From NCBI GenBank assembly GCA_027625915.1, contig JANTQA010000026.1:8641001-8705000 (forward strand): a stretch of DNA of 64,000 bases, read 5' to 3'. This DNA comes from Anaeramoeba flamelloides. Taxonomy: Eukaryota > Metamonada > Anaeramoebidae. The notes under the pieces were generated by a model. That model did not search any database. It was not told the DNA's origin and was given only the letters and a program-made list of their open reading frames with translations. Shown in pieces: positions 1 through 10,692 of the stretch. Made by a program: the position numbers and the translations under genes. Position 1 is the stretch's first letter, and the number at the start of each line of letters is the position of its first letter.

Positions 1-1634
1 ATTTGTTCAAGATCTGATTAGATCAAGTTTGGTTAAGATTTAATCAAGAAAAAGTTAACCAATTCTTATAATTATTTTTTATTCCTTTTGCCTTTCCCAA
101 ACACCTAAAAAACAAAAAGAGGGGGAACCAAAGGAACCAAAGGAACCAAAGGAACCCAAACAACTTAAAAATGTAAATTCGGAATAGGGTAAAAAGTAAA
201 AAAAAATCTAAAAAGAAGGTTTTTTTTTTTTTTCAAAATGAAAAGCCTATTTGCGGTAGATATTTCATCTTTTTTTTTTTGATCACCAATCTAAAAGGGA
301 CATTTTTCGAAAAAAGTGACAAAGAAAAGCACCCAGTTTCCAATTTTAAATTTTCTTTTCGATAATTTTGAATACAATTGTGTTAGGTTTGGAAGTGTCG
401 CTCTTTGTTCCATTTTTTGAGATCTAAAAGATTTTTTTTTTTTCATTTTTTACATTTTTCAAATGAGCTATTTTTACGAGAAAGAATCTTATAAAATCCA
501 TGCACTTTTCAAATATAGAGTGGATTATAAAACAGCAGCAAATCAGATTAAAAACCGAATAAAACCAATTTTGCACCCAAAGAAATTTAATTTGTTTTAA
601 ATTGAAGAAATTTAAGCATTTGGAAATTTATAAAACAAGAAAAAATTGGATTTGTATGTATTTTGCTTGGAATTTTAGAAATTGAGATAACTATGAAACT
701 TTGAAATTTGAATTTTTTTTTTGTAAGAAAAAATGAATTTTTTGAAATATGAGAAGCCCTATGGACTTGATTTTGCTAATTGAATTTTTTCATATTGATC
801 TCTCACTTTATTATTTTATTCGAATTTTTTGCAATTAGAAATACCTTTTGAAACTTTTTTTTGTTTGAATTTTTGAAATTATGAATCTTGTGAAAGTTTT
901 TTAAATTATTTGGATTTTGTGTCTTATAGATCCTGATGATTTTTTTTTTTTTTGTTTTTTGAATTTTTGTCTTTGAGATTCTGTGAAACATTTTTTAGAG
1001 AATTGCATTTTTTGACTTTATGATTCTTTGTAACTTTTTTTTGTTATTTGAATTTTTGTCATTAAAATCATTTGTAAAATTTTTTTATTGGCTTATTGGA
1101 GGGATTTCGATAATTAAGATCCTATTTATTTTTTTTTGTTATTTGAATTTTTTCAACCAAAAGAAAGGCACTTTCACATTTTCATTTTTTGCAAGTCAAT
1201 TCTTCCAATCTGAAGAAAATTCTTGGAGGTAATTTCTTGTCCTTAAAATTAAAAAAAAAAAAAAATAAATTGTTTGACCATTTCTTTGTTCGTTTTTTTC
1301 TTTATTGAGGCAATAAGAACAAAAAAAACAAAAAAAAAAAAAGAAAAATTCTTTAAAAAATATTTATAATATCTCCTCAACGTTACAACGAAACAGAACA
1401 CGCACAAAGTTTCTTATCCTTTGGAAAGCATTTTATTTTTTTTATAACCTGTAAATTTTAATAACCAATCTTATTCATGGCTTGGTGTTCTTTCTTTTGT
1501 GAAAAATAGTTTTTTCTCACTTTTTCCGTTTTTTTTTATTTTACAATTTTTGTTTTATGGTTGATGAATCTGTTTTGAAATTAAAAAACCATTTTTGGAG
1601 GTTTGAAAACCTAAAAGAGCTCTGATTAAAGTTT
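1..1634. other. AT-rich flank or intron of the RCC1-like gene
   Basis: No exon can be supported here. The stretch is T-rich on the plus strand with many homopolymer runs of 8-12 bases. It lies downstream of the splice donor of the RCC1-like gene on the minus strand, so at least its right part should be intron, with the missing 3' exons either hidden here or beyond the left edge. A 40-codon minus-strand ORF with an ATG at 413 looks somewhat coding but has no support from splice sites. Confidence 0.5.
124..159. repeat. Short 9-bp tandem repeat
   Basis: Four imperfect head-to-tail units of GGAACCAAA, one of the few stretches rich in G and C here. No function is apparent. Confidence 0.7.
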
Positions 1635-1681
1635 TTAAAAAAAAAAAAAAAAAAAAAACAATGGATACTCAAAATACTTAC

Positions 1682-2177
1682 CTTCCCAAGGGTTACCGTT
1701 TGCATAATAATCTCCATTCTCAGCAAGAAAGTAATTGTTACAGTACGCCATTCCGATCTGCTTGATCGCAATATTTTTCTTTGTAAAGAAATCAACTTTT
1801 CGAAGGGAATCCAATTTGCTATTTTGTGGATCTTTGAAAGGTACCTCGTTATATCTACCTCCATCTGCTAAAGAATAAACTGTACCTGATTTTGTAAGAA
1901 TAAGGTAAGTTTTCGAACCAGAAGCAATATCGGCGATTGACTCGTTTGGTAAATGATATTTTTTAACTCCCAGATCTTTATGGTGAAGTTCGAGACTATT
2001 CCTTTTGCACCAAACAAGTAGATGCGAATAACACCCCATAACAATTTTTTTTGGTTTTGTGATTTTGGTTTTTGGTACAGGCGACCATAAAGGTAATCTG
2101 TTGTTATTAGTTAGATAACCTAAATGTTTGTCACAACTTATAATGACATCAGGTTTTTCCTTTTCATTTTCTGACAT
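1682..2177 (-). CDS. RCC1-like repeat protein, first exon (partial)
   Basis: The first exon of a minus-strand gene codes 165 residues plus one base and starts at the ATG at 2177. Blocks such as SHLLVWCKR, IADIASGSKTYLILTKSGTVY and NNYFLAENGDYYANGNPW follow the RCC1 pattern (ASG...LIL..GTVYS.G) of beta-propeller blades, in the divergent form seen in 'BTK-binding protein-like' families that are very numerous in some protists and often carry a BTB domain further on. The exon ends at a clean donor (GTAAGT, first intron base at 1681) followed at once by a 20-base T run on the coding strand. No acceptor or second exon could be placed, so the C-terminus is missing. The usual role of RCC1-fold proteins is protein-protein binding or exchange-factor scaffolding; the role here is unknown. 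Confidence 0.7.
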
Positions 2178-5100
2178 GTATTTTCGTAAAAATTAATTTT
2201 GTGTGAAAAAAGAAAAAAATGGAATTTTTCTAGATTTATATTTTCGATTCAGTTTTCATCTGTTTTGAAACAATTTGTTATTTTTGTTAAGAAGAGAATA
2301 TTTGGGTGAGTTTCTTTCTGTTTAATGAGTTGATCAGTAAAGTAGGAAATTTTTTTTCACAAAACAAAGTTATTCTCTTATTTTACTTGTTTAGTGTTTC
2401 TTCATTAAGTAATAATTCCTCTCATCTTTGAAAATACAAAAAGTAAATCAATATTTAAAGAGGCGAGTTATTTAGTTGTTGTTGATTATGAGATTTGGTG
2501 ATTATTTTTATTATCTCTCTTTGAATATTTAGTTTCTTTTGACTGTTTAATTGTCAAAAAGTACACTTTCATTTTTAAAAAAAGTATTTAATTTGATAAA
2601 TATATTATAAAAATAAAATTTTAGTTAAATAAAAGTCTTAAAATGATTTGTACATTGATGAAATTAATTTAGTATATATAAAATAATTATTTCAGATATC
2701 TAAGTATAAAAATTATTTGATTTTTTTTTGCAATTATTTACTTATATTTTTACAATAAAACCCCTTTAATTAATATTTTCAAGAACCGATAGATCGTTCA
2801 TTTTTATTCATTTAATTTTCATAGTATTTTTTCTAATGAAATGAAATATGCAATATTCATACTATTGAAACCATTATTTAAGAATTTTCAAAAAAATATT
2901 GAGGCAAACCATTCTTTTATTATTAAATTTTGGAATTAGATTTTTATTTTCATTAGAATTTATCATTTGTAAAAAAAAAAAAAATCGAATTGGTTTAATA
3001 TTTTCGTAAGACTGGTATGCTGAGGAAATAGAAAAGAAATAATTATTCAGTTTCTGAAAGTACCAATTAATTAATTTTTTTTTTTTCCAAAATTATCAGG
3101 TAGGAAGAATTCATTTATTAACAATAACTCTTCAATTATTTAAAAATTTTCCTAATTTTTATTCTCCATACTTTAACTTTTTTAATAAGGGTAATAGTAC
3201 CTGGAAAATGAAAAAAAAAAAATAAAAAAAGATTATCTGGTGATATTTGAAAGGTCATGTTTTTTTTTTTTTTTTTTTTGTTTTTAGCAATACGGTGTTC
3301 ACATTTGTACAAGTTTCGAACATTGAAATACACTACTTTTTTTTTTCTCAAGTGTTTTTTAAAATGTATGTCATAGAGGTGAGAGAATAATAACAGTAAA
3401 ATTATAACTCTTGGGTTATATACGAAGAAATTTCATTTACAGTGATTAAGAAAACATGTGACCAAGAGCATAAAGTATATTGTTACAAATAAAACACATG
3501 GTTATCATTCATGTTGTTTCAATACAATATCTAATTCACTACCTAATAGTATATCTACAAGGTCTTATCAATTTTGAAGGTAGACCCATCTTTTTTTCAG
3601 TAAAATTGAAGAATAGGAATTGAATTTGTTTAAAATTTATTCAGAATTTTAGTAATTCATCTGAAATTTAAAGTTTTTTTTTTTCACAAATCCAATTTTG
3701 GTATGTAAAATAATTTTAATTTGAGTCTAATTTATTTATTACTTAAATTTTTAAAGGCAAATTATTTAAAAGAATTGCTGTTTGGAATTTTTTTTTGTTC
3801 ACTAAGACTCAAACAAAGTTTTTTTTTTAGATTAATTAAAAATATTTCATAAATATTAACATGGCTAAGTAATACAAAGGAAAAATTTTTATCTAGTAAA
3901 AAAAAAAAACTTATTTAATCAATTCAAGAAGAAATGACCAAATTAGAACCATTGACTAATTGAAATTTTAACACTTTTCTAAATTACTCTACTCACAAAA
4001 CAAAAAATAAATAATTATTAATACAAATAAAACTAGGGTAAGTTAAAAATTGTGGAGATAATAAAACAAAAAAAATACATTTATAAATTTGTTGAAATTC
4101 TATTAGGAATATTGAAAAATCAAAAGGTTAGATACTACCAACTAATTTTCTTTTAGATAGTCTATTTGGACAAACTCAACTTTAACCTAATATCAATCAT
4201 TCGAGAAAAATTTTTTTATCAAACTAAAGAAGTTATATAATTCAAAAAATGAAATGAATACAAAAACCAAAAGATGAAAATGTGATTTTGATATTTTAAA
4301 AAAATACAAATTATTTCCAATTTGAATGAAATTTGATTATTGTGATTATTTGGACGGTTTTGTGGGTGGAAAATATTGAATTTTAGTATTAAATAAACCA
4401 AAAAAACGAACAGTTTATATCCAGGAAGTAAATCTAATCCATAATCATTTTGTAAATTTTTCCTTTTTTCTTATTTTTTCGAAATCTTTTTGAAACTTAA
4501 TTCTTTTGCAATTTTGTAATTTGATTGAAATTTCTTGAGTCATTAAGTAAAACCATGATAATCTAAAGCTATTTAAACAGCAAAAATGAATTTATAAAAA
4601 ATCCTATTATTTCTATTGGAAATTTCTTTGATCTTCAATTGGCAATTAAAGGAAATTCTCATAAAAATCAAAATAGAGTATTTCTAAAAATATTTTCACA
4701 CATTAAATAACAGTAGAATAAAATCAATTTAGTTTGTGAATAGAGAACTTGTAATCAAAAAAAAAAACTTTAAATGAATTTTATATCAACAAAATAGTCT
4801 AAAATGTGAAAACATTATTTAAATTTGGAAATTTCCAAAAATATTTTTCTTCTTCTAATATTAGAAGAAAAAACCCTTTAAACACATGTAATTCAATCAT
4901 TACAACCAGGACCCCTTTTACTCAAAAAACATTATATATTAAAATTACTATAAAATACTTTATTCAAAAATCCAATATATAAACCACATTCCGAATTTTA
5001 CACCGACCCAAAATCAAAAAAAAAGCAAAAAAAAAAACCCGATTTATTATATTTTTCCAAACCTAAGATAAAAATTCATATAAGTTAAAGGGGTAAGTAT

Positions 5101-5863
5101 TAATGTTTTTATAAATAATCATTAACATCCAAAGAAAAGAAAACAATAAAAAAGAAAAAAATAAAAATAACAGTGTGTCCAAAATGATGAAACGAGCTGA
5201 CCAAAAAATCTGAAACTAAATCTGTGAAAATTTCACCAACAATTGTTGATCTTTCAAATAGCAAGATAACATCGACAAAATCTATGTGATTTTCCAATTT
5301 TACAAACTCAGCACTAACATTCTATCAATCATTGAAAAAAAATTCAAGATCTAAGTAAACCGATTAAAAAACTGGTTAAAAGGGAAATGAAAACAAAACA
5401 AAAAAGACCAAAAATGAAATAGTTTGTAAAATCAAAAATTCTTTCCAAATTGAATGTAAAGTGTGGTATTGTTATTCTTCCAACAGTTTAAAATGTGTCC
5501 AAATTAATGGAATTTAGTTTATATTTATATTCAAAACAATATAATTTTGAATTTTTAAACAAAAATATGAAAATTAATAAAACATAAAAATATATTTGGT
5601 GAGTGAATCTAATAAATCAAATTAATATAAAAATTTGAAATTTATATTGAATTTTCATTCTAAAAAAAAAAAAAAGCTTTTTTTTTTTTTTAATTGTAGA
5701 AAAAAATATTTTAAAAAATTCTGATATTTTATTTAAAAATATAAAATAGAATTTTGAAAATGTAAAAGAAAAATATATTTAAAACGAAAAAACAGAAATT
5801 TTGAAAAAAAAAAAAAAAAATTAAAAAAAAAAATAGATTTTGTTGATAATAAGAAATTTGGAA
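2178..5863. other. Intergenic AT-rich DNA
   Basis: About 3.7 kb between two minus-strand genes. It is a mosaic of A and T runs. Near 4600-4640 lies a short dispersed motif (TTTCTATTGGAAATTT..TTTGATCTTCAATT) that recurs near 44025 and, inverted, near 52020-52060. Apart from the candidate exon at 5109-5313, nothing gene-like is visible. Confidence 0.6.
5109..5313 (-). other. Possible orphan exon
   Basis: On the minus strand an acceptor-like GTTAG is followed by an open frame with mixed third positions (GTC, AGC, TCG, CAC) that is unusual for this DNA. It reads roughly AEFVKLENHIDFVDVILLFE..., then fades into an F/I-rich AT stretch. I do not recognise it, and no partner exon was found. It may be a decayed gene fragment or chance. 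Confidence 0.2.
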
Positions 5864-7033
5864 TTAGAGATTCTCAGAATTATTCAAATTGGAATTGTTA
5901 TTTTGAAATTTTTCTTCATTTCTTTTTTTTTCTTCTTCAATTAATAATTCTAAAACAGAACTCCTCTGGCCAGTAATTAATGATGAGAAAGAATCGGTTT
6001 CAAATGTTATATCATTATCATTTTGATTTTTGAAATTCTGATCATTCTTTTCATCAGTTTGGTTTTCGTTCATGTTTTCAAGAATTTTATCAATTTCTTT
6101 CTCATTTTGATTCTCATAATTTAAATCTTTTTCAAGTTCTTTTTCTTTATTTAACAGTAATAATGAATTATCAATTCCCTGTATTTTTACCTCTTCTTTT
6201 TTTGTGTGATCATTTATATTATCTTTATCTTTTTCTTTTACATTCTCATTGCTATTGTTATTTTCATTTTCATTTTCGTTATCTGAATTCAAATTATCCA
6301 AATATGAATGCATTATTTGAGTGTTTTCAGTTTTGTGATTATAACTTTGCAAAATATCCAATATTTCTCTTTTTGGGGATTGAAACAAAATCGGCTTAGT
6401 ATTTAAAATTTTATTATTTTCATTTTTGGAATTTCTAGTTTCATCATTTTCAGAATTTTCAGATTTTTTTGAATTTTTGTCTTTAGCGTCGGGCTTTTCC
6501 CCAATCCCTACACGGAAATATGCCCAAGAACTTAAAGAAAGACAATACTCTTCTTTGCCGATCATGACCAAATCGTTATGAAGAAGCTTTTTTGGCTTGT
6601 TTACTTGAACAAATTCTTGAATTTTCCCCGAGATCATACAAGCAGATTTGGAAACGTTTTCAATATAAACACCCTGGCTTTTGCATGTAACTATACAGTG
6701 CCGCCTTGATACAGTCATGTCTGTGTCAAGCAGAAATAAGATTTCTTTTGATTTTGGGAAGGAGATCGTCACAGTCTTCGTTTTCCCTTTAAATAAGGAA
6801 TTTGGATTCCTTCCAATAACAACACGAGTGTCTCCTAACTGCGAAAAGTTTAAGCAAATCACATTTTTTTTCTCTTCTTCTTCAGATAGGATCTTGAAGC
6901 CCTTTCTCTGCTTTGTGGGGGGTTTAATTTTGATCGATCTTGAAAACACTAGGTATACTTTGACATTAGATTGTTTGGTGTTGTCTGTCTTTGCAGTTTT
7001 TTTCTTTGGTTTACGTCTTCTAAAAATACTCAT
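5864..7033 (-). CDS. FHA-domain protein
   Basis: An intact single-exon gene of 389 residues starting at the ATG at 7033. After a basic N-terminus (RRRKPKKK), residues about 66-168 form a forkhead-associated domain: GRNP at 74-77, SRRH at 109-112 (the phosphothreonine-binding Ser-x-x-His), ENVS at 125-128 and a closing LLHNDLVMIGKEEYCLSL strand pair. FHA domains bind phosphothreonine peptides, most often in nuclear signalling, DNA-damage response or RNA processing. The last 200 residues are N/E/K-rich low complexity, with no catalytic domain seen. Length and layout do not match one named FHA family, so only the domain is assigned. The N-terminal basic patch could be a nuclear localisation signal (inference). 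Confidence 0.85.
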   Translation of the reverse strand: MSIFRRRKPKKKTAKTDNTKQSNVKVYLVFSRSIKIKPPTKQRKGFKILSEEEEKKNVICLNFSQLGDTRVVIGRNPNSLFKGKTKTVTISFPKSKEILFLLDTDMTVSRRHCIVTCKSQGVYIENVSKSACMISGKIQEFVQVNKPKKLLHNDLVMIGKEEYCLSLSSWAYFRVGIGEKPDAKDKNSKKSENSENDETRNSKNENNKILNTKPILFQSPKREILDILQSYNHKTENTQIMHSYLDNLNSDNENENENNNSNENVKEKDKDNINDHTKKEEVKIQGIDNSLLLLNKEKELEKDLNYENQNEKEIDKILENMNENQTDEKNDQNFKNQNDNDITFETDSFSSLITGQRSSVLELLIEEEKKRNEEKFQNNNSNLNNSENL

Positions 7034-8008
7034 TTGAATCTGGCTGTTTTTTCTTTTTGTTATTTTGGTACAAAGGGAATTTTGTTGCTTTGACAGTTAA
7101 TTTTAAATTTTGAATAAATCTAAAATGTAAAAAATGATTTACATACTTTATTTTTTGGCAAAATGACTCAAAAAAGTCCATTTTTAAATAAGTTACTTTT
7201 TGTTTGTTACTTATTTTATTCCTTTTTCGTTTTTCTAGTTGAAGCAAGGATTATTTTGTTCATTTTTGAGAATGATTAATTTCGATTTAGTTTTGGCTCA
7301 TTAAAAAAGCTTATTGATAAGATTTAAGGAACAAGAAAATTTCTCATAATTTTGAAAGCTTTTTACATACATCTTCTTTATGAACTTTTACGACACTGAT
7401 TTTATTATCAATCAAAAACTTGGATCTGAAATTAAATAACATAAATTGTACATCTTTTTTTCAAATTATTTAATTTTCTTTCAATTAGGATTCTTCTTTA
7501 ATCAATCCATATAGGTCAATGAGTATCATAAAATGGCACCAAAAAAAATATTGGAGATCACAACTTTTTATCGAATTCTTTGAAAACATTATTGTTTTCA
7601 AAATAACACATTCAAACTTGTTAATTTGTGTTAATAAAAAATTGAAATATAATTTTTTGATTTTTGTTTTTTAATCGAATAAAATTTTTGAGGTTGAAAA
7701 TAGTTGAAAAAAACTGTAAAAAATTTAAAGTCTGTTATCCAGAGTAGAATTAAACTAAAAATTTACACAATTAGAATATTTTTGAAATTAAATTCTCAAA
7801 ACTTTAAAACTACTAAAAAATGTGAAAATAAGTCTTTACATTTTTCATAAATGTTGAATGAAATGAATACAAAAAAAAAAAATGAGATTAAAATATTTAA
7901 AGTATTAGTTTGGGTTGGCCCAATTTTCCCAAAGAAAAAAATTCTATTTGTTAATATTGTTATAATTATTTAAGGGGGGGGGGGGGTATAGTGCCTTATT
8001 TGTGTTTA
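7034..8008. other. Intergenic; 13-base G run
   Basis: AT-rich DNA without a supported gene. It contains an uninterrupted run of 13 G at 7974-7986, directly left of a serial-hairpin repeat. Similar G or C runs lie at 17192-17202, 37790-37800 and 63003-63014. Confidence 0.7.
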
Positions 8009-8193
8009 ACCTTCCAATAATTCAAAAGAATTGGACAAAAATATGATTTTACTTTGTTCTTTTAATTACTGAAAAAGTGCCTTTATTTATTTATTTATTT
8101 TTTTTTTACTTTTTGAACAAAAAAGAATATTTCCAAAATTTTATTTTCATTTCAAAATTAAAACAAAAAATAGTCACTAGACAACACTTCTTG
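8009..8193. repeat. Serial-hairpin repeat, copy 1
   Basis: Two palindromic modules in tandem. The first is the degenerate 'A' hairpin (ATTCAAAAGAATTGGAC... paired with ...TTTGTTCTTTTAATTACTG). The second is the 'B' hairpin (TTTTTTTTACTTTTTGAAC... paired with ...TTTCAAAATTAAAACAAAAA). It ends in a CACTAGACAACACTT linker like the CACTTGACGACACTT of other copies. Confidence 0.65.
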
Positions 8194-8299
8194 AATTTAT
8201 AAATTTTTATTTCGATTTTTTATCAAAGACTCAAAAATAGATTTATTAACAACTAGTGATAATAAGTAATGGGGATATTTGTTTTTTTTTTTTTTAATA

Positions 8300-8420
8300 A
8301 TATGAGAAATACTGATAAATTCATATAAATAGCTTGTATTTTTACTTCATTTTCCATTTTACAAATTTTTGTACTTTAGCTTTGGGTAAAATATTTTATT
8401 GTGTATTTATTTAGTCACTT
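8300..8420 (+). repeat. Solo end of the ACTGATAAATTC MITE
   Basis: Begins ATACTGATAAATTCATATAA and runs through CATTTTCCATTTTACAAATT, matching the terminal arm of the MITE at 13806-14048 and the single arm at about 23053. Only one arm is present, so this is a decayed or partial copy. Confidence 0.5.
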
Positions 8421-8589
8421 TATTAAATATACTCGAATTCAAAAGATTCCTTCTCTGCTAATGTTTTAAAAATTGTGGTAATAGAGTACAAAAAATTAAA
8501 TTGAATTAAAAATTTTATTAAATTTATTTTAATTTATCAGAATTATTATTTTTTTAAAATATAATATTTAGTAATTTTTTTTAAAACAG

Positions 8590-9920
8590 ATATCCAGATT
8601 TTGAGATTATTTTCATAGGCTGGACAATTCCATAGAAAATGGTCCAAATCTTCAATGATATCCATTATTATTTATTTTTTTACATATCTCACAATATTTT
8701 AATTTATTTTTATTCATAATATAAACATAAGAATATCTATTTAAATAATTTGTAAAATTACTGAGTTTTAAAATTGAAGTTGAACCCTTCCATTTTAAAT
8801 ATCTTTTGTCTTTATTTTTTCCAAAATTTAGAAGAATTGAGTAAAATATTAGATTTTACTCTATTCTTTAGAATTCTATAAAACCGCCGTTAGTTTTTTT
8901 TTTCTTTGAGAAATAAAAAGAAAATTTTTGAAATTTTCTTTATATTTCTAAAATTAAAAAAAATCTAGACACTTGACGACACGACTGCTTGTTTATTTAT
9001 TATTTATTTGGATAATTTTTAAATATTTTTGGACTTTCTAATTTGAGCTATTTTCTAATTGATTAATTCTGAAATTCCCTAGTTCAATTTCTAGATGTCT
9101 TAAATTTTTTGTTTAACAATTAATATTTTCAAATTCTTTTCTTTCTAAAAGAGAGATAATTGATTAATTCATCAAAGATGAGTATTTTTAATTTCTGTAG
9201 GAACCCGAATTTTCTTTTATATATAATTATTTTAAACCAATATAAAATTTTACTTGGGTTTTTAAAATCTACCTAGGGTATTGTGGAATGATTAAATAAA
9301 TTTTTAATTTTTTTTTTATTAATTAAAATGTCAATATATTTAAAATTTGTTTTTGTTAAATCAAATATTTCTAATCCATTTAATAATTGGCTTTGTAATA
9401 TAGTTTGTAATAATTATATTTTTTTATTCTATTAAAAAAATTTTCGTTAGAAAATATTGATTAATTTTTTGAAATTGGACTTAACTTTATCTAGATTAAA
9501 TTTTAAAAGTTTTTTTTATCTAATCAAATACTTAGATAAAAAGAAATATCTTTGAAATTTAAGTTTTTTTTTTTTTAGTTTTATGAGTATTTGGTTTCAT
9601 TCTGAAATCTCTTATTATTTTATATATTTTTTGTAATTAGAAATTTATTTCTATTAATGATTCTTTCATAAGCAAAATTAGATCATCTGAAAAGATTTGG
9701 ACATGTTAGGTAAGTAATTAGATTTTTTCTAAGAGAAAAAAAGTCATAAATACAAAATAAGAAATGCAACAATAGATCTCTCTGATAAACACCAATTCCT
9801 TCTTTTGAATAAAAAGAAATTTGATATTTGACAATAATTTCATTTTTAAAATTTTTTTTAATTAAATAATGAAATTGTGAATGATGAATAGAGTCAAAAT
9901 ATTTTTTTAAATCTGAATCT
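8590..9920 (-). mobile_element. Decayed LINE (non-LTR retrotransposon), copy 1
   Basis: The minus strand codes reverse-transcriptase blocks in order. Motif A is DSDLKKYFDSIHHSQF (about 9900-9855), motif B is EGIGVYQRDLLLHFLFCIYDFF-like (about 9800-9740), and motif C is FSDDLILLMK in the next frame (about 9695-9665), followed by an RDFRMKPNTHKTK thumb-like block. Further down, separated by a serial-hairpin repeat, come WKGST... and the LINE C-terminal knuckle CEICKK...HIEDLDHFLWNCPAYENN (about 8680-8600). Several stops and frame changes show that it is dead. The 5' part is cut at about 9920 by the inverted-repeat element to its right. The order RT then CCHC with no integrase fits LINEs. Family within LINEs is not resolved. 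Confidence 0.8.
8818..8990. repeat. Serial-hairpin repeat, copy 2, inside LINE copy 1
   Basis: Hairpin A (AATTTAGAAGAATTGAGTAA... paired with ...TTTACTCTATTCTTTAGAATT), linker CCGCCGTTAG, hairpin B (TTTTTTTTCTTTGAGAAATA... paired with ...TTTCTAAAATTAAAAAAAA), then linker CTAGACACTTGACGACACGA. It splits the LINE reading region between the post-RT domain and the WKGST block, the same relative position as in LINE copy 2. Confidence 0.75.
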
Positions 9921-9921
9921 A

Positions 9922-10692
9922 ACAAACATTCCCGAAAATACCCGAAAATCGAAAATACCTGAAAATTTTTTAACCACAAAAAAACACTTTTTGAATAACT
10001 TCTAAGAAAAACTATTGGCACAATATACTCATTTTATGGAAAATTTGGAATTTTATTTAAGAATAATTTATTTTTCTAAAAATATCAAAATTCAAAAAAA
10101 AATAAATTTTATGGAATGGTATTCAACCCGTTTTGAGAAAAATGAATTGGTATCTTGTATGAAAATAAATTTCTGGTCATTTCAAAATGATATTTAACTA
10201 AATGGGAGAAAATATACTTGTGGAGAAAACTTCTAATTATGTTTCATTAACCTTAATGATGTAATCTTAAATACAATCCCAAATAACCGAGTAAACTCTA
10301 ATCATGCAACAAATACCCAGATCCTACTCGAGGTGACTAAAGTAAAACCCAATTGTAATTTCCCCATCCATAAAAGGAACTGGTTTAATCTAAACATACT
10401 AAAACTATTCATACCAAACCTAACACAACCCATCCCAATACCCTGACATACACCCCCCTAATAAGTATCAAAAATTACTCAAATATACTCAAAATTTACC
10501 AAAACCTCTTTAGAGTAGTTTAAAGTAGATAATTCAAAAAAAAATATTTTTGCTGAAAGTAAAATTGTTATATTACTGTTAAACTGGGTATATTGATACT
10601 AGTATTTCTTAGAAGTTCTTCAGAAAGTATTTTTTTCATGGTTATAAAATTTTCAGGTATTTTCGATTTTCTGGTTTTTTCAGAAATATTTC
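9922..10692. mobile_element. ~770-bp inverted-repeat element inserted in the LINE
   Basis: Arms at about 9925-10026 and 10588-10690 are near-complementary (CCCGAAAATACCCGAAAATC at the left, GATTTTCTGGTTTTTTCAG at the right, with CTTAGAAGTT shared in both). The left arm carries a subterminal CCCGAAAAT repeat. The interior (about 10230-10480) is strongly C-rich and G-poor on the plus strand, unlike anything else in the window. There is no transposase, so this is a non-autonomous DNA element or foldback. Exact ends and target duplication are not clear. Confidence 0.6.

Noticed and set aside
290-413. 40-codon minus-strand ORF beginning MEQRATLPNLTQL
   Set aside because: Looks somewhat coding, but no donor or acceptor joins it to the RCC1-like gene in phase, and there is no homology I recognise.
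1541-1864. 107-codon minus-strand ORF overlapping the RCC1-like exon
   Set aside because: Runs through the donor and a 20-base T run in a frame other than the RCC1-like one.
9683-9920. Group II intron or retron reverse transcriptase
   Set aside because: The RT blocks are followed by a LINE-type CCHC knuckle, and no maturase or structured intron domain is present.
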